This document shows, piece after piece, positions 8,892-18,801 of a stretch of DNA of 23,475 nucleotides. Origin of the DNA: Pleurotus djamor. Lineage: Eukaryota; Basidiomycota; Agaricomycetes; Agaricales; Pleurotaceae. The stretch is taken from positions 1 to 23,475 of the forward strand of contig JAPEVF010000700.1 of NCBI GenBank assembly GCA_029747585.1. The letters are read 5' to 3'. Made by a program: the position numbers and the translations under genes. Each line of letters opens with the position of its first letter. The stretch's first letter is position 1. A model generated the notes under the pieces. It did not search any database. It saw nothing but the letters and a program-made list of their open reading frames with translations, and was not told where the DNA came from.

Positions 8892-11593
8892 TTACACCTC
8901 GGGGCTGAGTTGCCTTTGCGCGGCAGCCACCCTCCCATTAATGTAAATGGCCGGAGCAGCATGTAGCTCGGCCGTCGTCGTCGAACCACTCCCCCAGCAC
9001 TCCATCTGCTTCCAACCCTTGCCTTTCTGCGGTTTTGTGGCCCATATCTTGTCAGTTTGAGCGAAAGGAAGCCATAAGAATTCATCAATGCGTCGCTTGA
9101 TCTCCTTCCTAGCTTTCACAGAAGCACTCTGATCCAACCGTTCAAGTAACTTATCCCACCCTTTGCACCATCGTGTGGACGGATATCCTTGAATCCGACT
9201 GGATGTGTCAGAACCTTTTTCGGGAAAAAGACGATTAAACACCCTTTCCCACTCAGGTCCGGTGGAATACTTGAACTGGAAGTCGTCCAGGTAGTTTCTT
9301 GGATCGCCAATGTAGTTTTCCTCCGTTACAAAGGGCCTTTGATCATCGTCGAGGATGCAATATGAGCTGAGCGATCGGCAACCTCGATTAGGAGCCTTCT
9401 GAGCCAAGTCAACGAGGAATTCCTTCCAGACCCGATCCAATGCATCGTCCAACTGAGATGGAAGGGTATCTTCATCAGCGTCGGATATCTCATCCAAGTC
9501 AGAGCCAGTATCTCGCACTGGTGACCCCAATCGGTATCCTTCCGACTCTAGGTCAAACGGACGGACCAAGGGCCTTGCAGCTGCCTCAGGGCGCAGCCTC
9601 TCCACCATAGTAACTTTGTTGTGCACTCGGTGTGGATGAGGGGGTTGACCGACTTTGACTTCCAGGTATTTGTCCTTGAATTGTGGCAGAGTCATCTTCA
9701 AGAAGTACTTATACGCCCTTGGTGATAAACTGCAGGGGGGATGAGCCGAAAAACGAGGGATGGGGGTTCCTTGGCCCATTCGGATGCCTCTGAGAAAAAT
9801 AAGTCCTCGTGGCCATACAGGCACGGCCCCAAACTCTTCATTGTCAGAGACTCCATCCTCGTCAACTTGATCGTCCTGTGTTGGGCTCCCAAATGCAATA
9901 TGATCCACATCCACCATGTCCACATCACCCAGAGGTAGGGCGGCTTGTATGAGTTCTTTGCAACTTCCGCCTTTGTCTGGCGATGAATGAAGGCTGTTAA
10001 GCATCCATGCAGCGGCAATGGTGAGAATGAGAGCGCATTCACGCCCTCTATCTGCCTGAGCACCTGGTTCACGTTGCCATGACAGGATGTAGGACAAGGC
10101 CATGGCGCGGTAAGCCCGAAGACCCCTGATGTGTGATCAATAGGGCGCAAGAAGATTCAATTGGAAACTTACCAGAACGTTTGAGGGTCAAAGGATACTA
10201 GGGACTGACGGATCAAGTCGTTTCTGAGATCTTCGGTGAGGAGAACGGACTCCGCGTATTGCAATGGGACTCTGACTTCCAAGCGCGCGAGAGATGCGTT
10301 TTTATGGATGGCCTGGACATATACATTGTAGAGGTTGTCGACGAAATCGTTGTCCTTCTCCTTGAAGATTTCCAAAGGCTCAATGTACTTTCCGCGATGG
10401 TAGCCCTCGATACGGTAGAGAATGGCCTTGTCGGTTGTGTACATCTGCAGATACTGCGCCTTGAAAGGCCCTTTCGCTTGAATTCCCGGGGAGATACAAC
10501 AGCCTGAGATGGAGGGCATGTGAGAGACCATGTCCCTAGTGTACTTTGTGCTACCGGGGCGGGTTATCCTTCGCGCATGGATCTCAGAAATTTGTAAGGC
10601 GGATTGGACGATGTGAAAATGTGAATCCGTCCTCCAGGCGAGGCAGTGATTGCTTCTGGAAACAAACTCAACTCCAGCATCAATATACCATTCCCCAGAT
10701 GCCTCCATTCGTTCCTTGTCAAGATGATATTCTGTCAACCAAGCATCCAAAACTCTCTGGGCAGACGATGCGCGCACGCCGTGGCCGTGGCCGTGCTTAG
10801 TGCCCCGGATCTCATGCAGGAAGACAAGCCCAGTTCCCCAATCAAGGCCATTGGCGGCTAGGTGCGACCGTATCATGTCTCCAAGATCTGTTTATGCAGT
10901 TATCAGCGCCGGTACGTCAGGCAGGCAAAGATGACGCACCCTCAACTACGAAAGAATCTACCACCTTGGTTCCAAGAGATAACTGCCCTGCGTGGGATCG
11001 GGCTCTGAATATTTCGGTGCTGTAATCTGCGGGCCACTCGTTCGCCTGAACGGGAATAAGCTCTACGATGGCAGGCCTTAGTCCTTTTTCGTAGAATTGC
11101 TTGTATTCCTGTTGCGTCAAAGCAGAGCTGCGTCCCTCTCTGTAGAGAGCAGGCAGAAGGGCTCGAATGTTATTTCGATTGCCCCAATATCCAATGCAAA
11201 GATTGGGGCACTTGTGAACCGCCAATCCCATGAGTCCCTGTATTGTATAAGGTGGTAGTTAACAGAGAATGAACGTGGACTCACACCAGCGACGGTGAAG
11301 TTGTATTTGAGATGGATGTCTGAAGACAAGGTGTCCGATATCTTTGATACCGGGTACAGGGAGATGCTGGATGTTACTTGTATGTTTGTATCGATCCCGA
11401 GGAGTGAGTCGTAGTCTCGACCTCCATCAATTCCTTCATCAGGAGCTAGAGGGTGAAGGAGGGGGTTGACCGTGATCTCTTCATCACCCGAGATCCCGTT
11501 GATGACGAATTTGATGAATTCCGCGGCATCATCATGATTCTTCTGGAGGCTAGCTGCCTCAGTAACGAAATCGTCGAGGGAATATGTCGCCAT
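8892..11593 (-). CDS. Orphan 851-residue protein inside the inverted-repeat element
   Basis: Exons (minus strand) 11593-11285, 11237-10940, 10887-10173 and 10125-8892. The three GT-AG introns are 47, 52 and 47 nt and every phase matches, giving 852 codons with stop. The start is an ATG giving MATYSLDDFVTEAASLQKNH. Other landmarks are HKCPNLCIGYWGNRNNIRAL, GEWYIDAGVEFVSRSNHCLA followed by WRTDSHFHIV, and YTRDMVSHMPSISGCCISPG. Later come SLARLEVRVPLQYAESVLL, an acidic stretch (DTGSDLDEISDADEDTLPSQ) and a charged C-terminus. It has no signal peptide, clear membrane span, or polymerase or DDE signature. Similar-looking hypothetical proteins occur in Agaricomycete genomes as far as I remember, unnamed. 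It is the only gene between the arms, so it is the element's cargo or its own unrecognised mobility protein. Confidence 0.8.
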
Positions 11594-12147
11594 TTGTGGG
11601 TGGGTATCAGGTTTTCTTGAGGTTGTCAGCGACAAAATTTGTGGTTTTCGTTCCTAGCGCCCTAACCCTAAATTGGCCAGGTGCAACTCCTATGCCCGTA
11701 AATGGTCAATTTGTAAAACGGCACTAACACATATTATATATCTCAATGGCGGGGAAACGGTCAATAGCTCCGCAAAAGATAGCCAGAGGGGTGATATGTG
11801 GCCATAGCTTCACTGTTCTGGTTCTTTTTGGGGCGGAAAAGTCGTAGAAGCTCACATCTTGCATCCAGTCTAGGTCACCAACTATCAATGTTCCGCTCCT
11901 TGCAAATGGGGGACGGCCAGAATGTGGAATTATGAAGCATTCAGGTATTTTCCGAGGCAGTAGGTACTTGTACGGACGATGAATTAGACAGTACATATTC
12001 TTCTACCATAATTAGCTCGGAGAAGAAAGGGTATCAAGGGTTGATGGCAAGACGTCTTGACCCTCATCCATACATATTTTCGAGGAAGCCACCGTATGCC
12101 TTCGAGTGACTCCTTCAAGTTAGTTTGCAGAATGTCGCCGTGTGCGT
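11594..12147. other. Upstream region of the 851-residue gene, inside the element
   Basis: About 550 bases that should contain the promoter of the minus-strand gene. A minus-strand open frame at 11724-11996 (includes SGRPPFARSGTLIVGDLDWM) looks mildly protein-like but has no recognisable family and no clear splice partners. A second piece near 12020-12130 on the minus strand (NLKESLEGIRWLPRKYVWMR) is similar in kind. They may be remnants of another gene; I do not call one. Confidence 0.3.
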
Positions 12148-12811
12148 CAGCCGTTTGAGAGGTCTCCTCCTATTCACACTGTGTTCCCCGGAATGGAGCA
12201 TGGATATGGATCTTTGGAGGGAGTGAGACATATAAACAACCTACTGTCGCGTTCAGTCACGCGTAGCAGTCAACGGAAAAATCAACACTTTGAGTAATTT
12301 GTAACGGCGGCTGGGTGTACACGAGCACTTGATAGTAAGAAAACGGTAGCGTAACGGCCCAGATCCAGGAATGAAACTGAGCACTTTTCGAACGCGTAAC
12401 ATGCCATGAACACTTTGTGAACACTTGGTCGAAACAATGGACACGGTTTCTGCGCGTCTACTGAGGGAAGCTTCCCTACGTAAGCGCTGGTCGACTGAGC
12501 CTTTCCCTATCTCTGTCCCTTAAAGCCTCCTCTCTCGCACACCCATATACTCTGGAAGGAGCCACGATGCCCTCAGCTCTTTGTCCTTCCTTGAAATGCT
12601 CACTCTGAGTCTTGGCACTCGTTTACTTGTAGCCGTAGCCGTATGCAATCAAAAATACAAAGCGACCAACACCCTGAGATAGCCGCAATATGCGATGCCA
12701 ATGCGATGCATACCAGAGCTTCAGTGACGCGTAGCTAATTACAAAGCAGATTGAATAAGGTCGCAGAGGACTCCGCGCGGTGAGGGTAGCGAGCAGTCGT
12801 CTATGCACTCC
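12148..12811 (-). repeat. Right inverted arm
   Basis: Inverted copy of 7795-8458, same length with no indel noticed. The inner boundary is sharp: homology ends exactly after the shared CAGCCG...CTG end. At the outer boundary similarity continues weakly through GATACC, with an eight-base gap relative to the left side. Confidence 0.92.
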
Positions 12812-13506
12812 GGTATCTATTACGTACACTCCTCGCGATACCCTCAATCGACACGGAAGGGCAGTTTTTCAGCTGAGGAAGGGCCAATTGGACTTAAAAA
12901 TATACTACTTCATCGCAGTGCGAAATGAAAATGGATGCAAGTGAAAAGCAAAGTAAGAGAATGGCGAAAAAAGCACTCAGGAGTTGCTCAGGAGATCCAA
13001 ATCAACATGGGCAAGGCGCAAGCGCTCACAGCGGTTTGCCTTCCGTATCAATTATAGCTTAAAATTAGGTGTTTTTACTCTGTTTTTCTCCATGTGCATT
13101 ATGTAGTATCAAAAAATATGAGATGAAGGAAACGCCTCGGTCTGGACTTGGGCGCTTACTTAGGGAATGTTCCTCATCAAAGCGCTTGGGGGAAACTTGG
13201 CCGTGGCGCTTAGCGAGGGAAGGTTCCACATCAAGGCGCCCCACTACAGCACTACTCAGCGAAGGATTGAATTGTCTCAATAAGGACCTCAGGCCTCAGG
13301 CCTCAACGTCAACATTTGCTTTAGACTATTCAACCTGAACGACTACGTATTCGCTGCATCGAAAGCTAAATAGAGTAGATAAATAAATCCAAATAGAGTG
13401 TGTTATCTTGGCCTGGGATTTATTAGTGATTTATATAGGCGACCTCCCAACTTAACTTGTCTCAGCACTTCGAGTTCCTGCCCTCCCTTCCCGAGAATCC
13501 ACCGTC
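12812..13506. other. Intergenic region between right arm and SNF2 gene
   Basis: Presumably contains the SNF2 gene's promoter. The part nearest the start codon (13460-13500) is CT-rich. The notable content is a pair of imperfect palindromes at 13151-13240, listed separately, and a short tandem CAGGCCT at about 13290-13303. No gene seen. Confidence 0.4.
13151..13240. repeat. Two imperfect palindromic units related to the arm core
   Basis: Unit 1 (13151-13187) begins GGCGCTTACTTAGGGAATGT and ends CATCAAAGCGCTT. Unit 2 (13205-13240) begins GGCGCTTAGCGAGGGAAGGT and ends CATCAAGGCGCC. Each can fold on its GCGC ends and resembles the arm core at 8120-8144. They may be remnants or short relatives of the same element. 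Confidence 0.55.
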
Positions 13507-16500
13507 ATGCCCAGTGTAAGCCTTTCCACTGCATTCGCAATGCTATACACTGCGGACCCCCTCCAGGGTCCCTGGCTCTTCCCTCTCTTCCGAGAGCTCA
13601 CAGGCATGCCTGGACTATTTACGCAAGACGGTTCGATATCAATCTCTGACATTCCCAAGAAAATCTTACCCCCCAACTGGAAACAAGAGCAGCTCGATGC
13701 AATAAGGGCCTACATTGAGGAGTTTCGACTGAAACCTTCCTCCGTGGATCGAATGAAATTCGCGAGAGCGAAGGCCATTCCTTCTAAGGAAGGTAGAACC
13801 TGCTGGGCACAACTGGTCAAGAACATTGCTCGAGACATCGACCTTTCCCAAATCTTACAGGATGCACTCCAGAATGCCAACGTCAACCCCCTTCGAATCT
13901 ATGCTGAAGAAAATATTTGGCCAAACGCCGTACAGCACGTCCCCAAGGTTTCGGAATATGTGGCATTGCGCCTGTTTGGCCCCGAGGCAGTGACTCATGG
14001 CTCCGTCCTCACCATCTACTATCCAAGTGTCTCATCCATCATTCAAGTACATTGGGGAAATCTCCGAAAATCAAGCGAACGTTTCACAGCGAAGATAGAG
14101 ACTATGCAGCAGGAGGCGAAGCAGGCACTTGAGGGTGCGCTTTCACCTCATACCACCGTTTTCTTTCAATCCTTACCCCTCGTACAGACGCACGGGGAAA
14201 TCCTCAGGATCGCCGGATCCTCCGCAAGGCCATCGCCAAAATCGGCCATAGCAAGGCTGTCGCTCACATGCATTATGCCTCCGAAGATATCATCAACGAA
14301 CTTGAACGAATCCACGGCGACCTGGCATCCATAATCCAGCTGGCTTCTGAAAATCCACAGGAGAAGACCGGTGTCGCGAGGTCGAAAGGTTTGTCCATCA
14401 TATCCATCAGTGTCTCCGACACCTCAGCAAATTGTAACTTAGGTCCAAAGCAGTCCGCCCAAGAGGCGTCTAATGCCTTGTCTTCGCAAGAAGATATCGC
14501 CGCAATCCTCAACTTCTACAACGACGTCTTCTCTGAAATGGACACTGTCGTTGAGTGGAATGAGGAAGCCTCAGATAAAGCCATCAATGCCCTTGATGGC
14601 TCTGTGTACGGAGTGGATTACGAGATGCGAGTCCCAGATACGCACCTCTGCGAACGCCTAGGATACACGAACCTCCTNCCCCCCTCCCTTCCAGTCCAGT
14701 CGGCGTAACGACGGCCTCCTAATATATGATCATGGCGAGAATACGGATGTGCGACCCTTCTTCCTACAGTCCCATCAAATTATGGGAGTTCATGCCATCA
14801 TCTCATCATTTTTCACGGCGGAAGCAAGCGATGATGTTCCTGGGATTTTGGTTGCAGATGATATGGGTCTCGGTAAAACTATCCAATGTATCGCCGTGTT
14901 TGCCTTCTTCGTGGATCTTTGCTGGAAGTCACGATGCAAAAACCCAATGCCCCTCATTTTACGTATGCTCCTCCTCCCTTTGCTGCCTTGAAGCTTTGCT
15001 TAATCGCGATCATCAGGAGAACGGCCTTATTTGGGGCCGACTTCCTTCTTGGACGAAATCCCAAATTGTCCAAGCCTAGTCATCGTGCCTCCAACCCTCT
15101 GTCATCAATGGGTGGATGAAGTCAAAGCTTGCTGCAAAAAAGGCTCAGCCGAAGTATACCAATATAATCGCGACGATTTTTGGAATCCTACTTCCAAGTA
15201 CAACACAAGCAATTTACCCCATAGCCAAAAAATCATCATTGTCTCATTTACGGTACGCTGACACTCTTAATGATGGTTAGCTGGTCACACCAAAGTAACA
15301 TTTTACAAGGCTCTTCTGGATGACTTCAAGATGGTTTATGAGACAATGCCTAAACGTCCCACCTCTGGACAACTACACAATCCAACCAAACTCCCCGGGA
15401 ATGCGCCCCCGTCTCTTTTTGATGGTCGTTATATGATGGTTGCCGTTGATGAGGCTCACAGCTATCGAAACCCAGGCGTGAAGTACGCTGCCGTTTTTGG
15501 TATTCTGTCCCGTGCACACTCGCGGATGATCTTGACGGGCACACCGATGCAGACCTTGATCAAGGCAAGTTCGCAGCTGCTTCGTACTCGCGCCTGTGCA
15601 CTTAATATGACTCATAGGATTTTTCTGCAATGGGTCGGCTAGTCGGAATAGAATGGTTTATGAGCTTGGAATGTCTCCTCCACGAACACAATATATCGAA
15701 CGAGATACGCAGAAGCCAAGCAAAACAGGAAGACGCTGAAACGATCGAGAAAAGGAAACAAGAAATTGCGCAGGGTTACAGAGACCGTTTCAAAGGGCGT
15801 ATATTGTGTCGCTTTGCTAGCACCCTTGGTAAAGACGGGAATCCTTTGGTATCACTCCCCAACAAGTCTCGCTTTGTCCTCGAGCTAGAGCCAACTGAGC
15901 GAGAGAAGGAAATCTTCGCCAAAAATGCCGACGTGATAAAGGAAGAGTGAGTTCACTTCGGTATGACGCCCTTGTACCGCGAGGCTTACTCTATCTCCCA
16001 GCACTTCGGGCAGCGATGGGAAGCTTCTCCTCATGAGTAGAGCATTCTACGTTCCTCATAGACTCTGTATCGCCTTCCCTCGAGATGACATAAACGACGC
16101 CGTACCACTCTTCAACTCGCTCGCGGAGTGGGAGAAGCTAATATCCACGAAGATGGACAGCGTCGCATTGTTAACAAAGCATTTCACCTCCCGTGATGAC
16201 GCACCGCCGCCCAAAGTCATCAATGGAAAGTTGTGTTTTAGCGTCCCGAATTGCGTTGGGGAGCCTACGAAGAGTAACAAAGTGGTGATTTATCAGGAAT
16301 ATCCATCTCTGAGCCCTCTCTTGCGCAATGTGGGTACTTTAATACTTCGTCCCACAGACACTCTGATACCCTAACCCCCACGTCAAGGTGTTGGAATTAT
16401 ACGGGATAAGCACCTTGACAATAGAAGGGCGAATGTCGATGGATCAAAGAAGGGTGGCTCTTCGCAACTTCGAGAAGCCAGAGAACCGCGTCATAATCAT

Positions 16501-18416
16501 TTCATCGGTGGGAGGCGCGGGTTTGAACCTCGAAATGGCAAACATTGTTATATTCGTGGTACGTCCAAAATTGAACCTCAGAACCTTCGCTCATAATCAG
16601 CAGGACCAGCCCTGGTCTGCGTTACAACAGAACCAAGTTGAGAATCGATGCTATCGGCAACCACAGACGAAGGACGTGTTGGTTTTTCTATTACAGATTC
16701 GTGGCACTGCGGATATTGTTCTAGCAAGATTTGCCAAAGGAAAAAAACACGTTTCGTCGGCATTCCTTTCTTCGGACGGCGAAGGAGTCACTTTAGAGGA
16801 CGTAATGCTCGGGAGGCAGGTGATCAGTATTGACGATGAAGTCAGTGTGGAGCTCGACTCTGAAGATGGATCCAAGCAAACGACAAAAGCGTCTCGTGCC
16901 TCTAAAGGTGCATTCTCCCCATGATTCAATTACAGCTACCTCAAATAACCGTCATCTCTAGGTCGAGGGAATATTACTAGGATAAAAGAGACGGGTAACA
17001 AGAGGGGAAGTGAGCGTTTTCGTCATTCTTCATAGAATTGAGTTTTCTCACAGAAGCCTTCCAGAGGATGATGTCCCAGAAGTCCACGTTGAGCCTCCTA
17101 CGGAAGATCATATTCAGAGTGGGTATTCATGGCTTCTATGAACGATGATGGCTGATTTCAGTCCTAAGTGACCCCGTCCACTCATGGAGTGGAACCTGTC
17201 GAGCCTCCTCAAGAAGTGTTACTGACAGCACGGATAGATTCGAAGCAGGATCATCACCTTCAGTGTCCTCTAGCTGAAGAGGGCTTCTCAAAAGCTGATA
17301 CCAAAAAAGATATGGAAGGACTGACTAACGTGGATGCTCGTGCGTGTTGAGCCGCTCCCCAATACGTATAACATCTTTACTGATATGTGGCGGATGTAGC
17401 CTCGACTTCAAACAAGTTCATCCAGCTTAGACCGGATGAAATGCGAACCTACCCGCTGGGGGTGCCGGATGTGGCTTCTGTCCCGTCGGAACCGACGACA
17501 ACTGAGAATGTGGCGACACAGCCGTCAGAGGCAGGCGATCCAGGCTCAAGTAATGCCACAAACACTCATTCAGACTCCGAATCAATGGCGCTGAACAATG
17601 TCAGTTCGTTCTACGATGAAATTGAAGGGGCTGAGGATTACTACGATCCCGTGGAAAGGGCACCTTCTGTCGCTCTGAGTCTTCCTGACGACGCTTCCTG
17701 CGGCTTCGACACAACCTCACAATCGAGTGACACCGATTACGGAGTGCACCCGCCGTCAGGTTATCTGGATGATGATAATGACAGAGATTGTTTCAGATCA
17801 GACGGTATGTTCCCCATTGATGTAGTCATGGTTTCAACTTACTTAAACCGGACAGACGCTGATACGGAAGACAATTTAGTAGAAGCTGGTACAACAGTCA
17901 TATTTCTGTTTCAATTCGTCAAATTTTCTAACGATTTCGGCAGATACTGCTGCCACACCCAGAACGGCTCATAGACGCCCTAGAAGTGATTCGTTAGGTG
18001 AGCCTACTGTAATTCAGACCTGCACGTAATGCTTAGCTGTCGAATCGTTTGTAGACTTGCTGGAATCCCGGAAGGACAAACGTATGAGACAGCGCAGTGT
18101 CACTCCTCCGCTTGCAGGCCCTTCTGTTAAAAGAGTTCCTGCACTGGTTGTGAACGCTCGCACCACTGCGAATGCAGTAGGAAAGTCTTCCTCCAACGTC
18201 AGCGGCAATCACAGCGTCTCTCGCTCTCCATCAACCCAGAAAGCAATCCCCATCAAAGGTACTTCTCCCAGCTGACACACCGTTCACCATTAACCCCCAT
18301 TCATAGTCAAGGCCGACCGCAACCCAACTCATTTTGACTCGACTGCTAGGATGCCCCCTCTTACCATCGAGAGGCCGAAAAATCCTTTCCGTTCCACTGG
18401 CAAAAAGTTTAAGTAG
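13507..18416 (+). CDS. SNF2-family ATPase/helicase-like protein
   Basis: An ATP-dependent chromatin/DNA translocase by family. Introns at 14135-14187, 14963-15016, 15253-15309, 15565-15617 (GC-AG), 15947-16001, 16330-16387 and 16559-16600 connect in phase. Motif I DDMGLGKTIQ is at about residue 433 and Ia SLVIVPPTLCHQW follows. Motif II VDEAHSYRN is at about 592, III MILTGTPMQT, V SSVGGAGLNL at about 889 and VI-like QVENRCYRQPQTK. Motif VI is unusual: the standard GR-x-x-R-x-GQ pattern has N for G and P for the second G. The N at 14678 is an extra base; without it NLLPPPFQSSRRNDG reads through. The C-terminal tail (acidic DEIEGAEDYYDPVERAP, then basic, ending STGKKFK) is joined by introns 16908-16961, 17119-17168, 17340-17399, 17805-17855, 17889-17943, 17998-18036 and 18259-18306. 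One phase mismatch remains at 17010-17053. Total is about 1380 residues. Start is the first ATG; subfamily not assigned. Confidence 0.85.
15565..15617 (+). other. GC-AG intron in the SNF2 gene
   Basis: The donor is AAG|GCAAGT and the acceptor CATAG|GAT. Removing the 53 bases joins motif III (GTPMQTLIK) to DFSAMGRLVGIEWF in frame, as expected for SNF2 proteins. No GT donor nearby gives this join. The perfect match to U1 beyond the C fits the usual GC-AG donor. Confidence 0.85.
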
Positions 18417-18801
18417 CACACCAATATTTCACCTCTCCGTGTATGATATAGTATCATCAACAACAGCGATGAATTTTGCCGTAGGCGTCAGCACGCTAGA
18501 GTGTTTTATGCCAGGAAGCCGCTCTACGTAGATGGAGGCCACATTGCCATCGCTATCGTCCCCGACATGGCCCATGATTTGGATGAGAAAGAAACAGCAG
18601 GGTGAGTATCTTCCGTCTAGCATAGTTGCAAGACTCGCAATGAATCGATCAAACTTGCGCCGTCCCCCTATGCTATCCACATGAAATCTTCCAATAGCAA
18701 CAGATCATTCACGAGTACTCTAAGCTGAACAGCACACAGGACCTCTTGCTACTGGCTCGAGACACTGTAAGCCAGGCACTGTGTATGCGCTAAAGGTAGA
18801 G
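18417..18801 (+). other. Exon-like blocks downstream of the SNF2 gene
   Basis: From 18452 to 18601 an open frame reads like protein (ARKPLYVDGGHIAIAIVPDM then AHDLDEKETAG) and is followed by a good donor (GTGAGT at 18602). If 18407-18451 is treated as an intron (GTTTAA...ATATAG), this exon joins the SNF2 tail in phase and skips its stop. A second block at about 18706-18801 (IIHEYSKLNSTQDLLLLARD) ends at a stop, but its phase does not fit the first donor. The SNF2 protein may therefore have a longer alternative C-terminus, or this is a gene remnant. Confidence 0.3.

Larger units (their letters stand above)
7795..12811. mobile_element. Candidate 5-kb element with 664-bp inverted terminal arms
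   Basis: Arms 7795-8458 and 12148-12811 are inverted copies of equal length; the core between them is 3689 bases and carries a single spliced gene on the minus strand. The arms' near-identity (about three mismatches by eye) means recent formation or ongoing homogenisation. There is no recognisable transposase, reverse transcriptase or integrase. GATACC occurs on the + strand just outside each arm (7781-7786 and 12837-12842) but not flush with them, so it is only a weak candidate for a target-site duplication. Alternatives: two independent insertions of a 664-bp element in opposite orientation, or an inverted duplication. The inverted-repeat structure is seen directly; mobility is inferred. 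Confidence 0.55.
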
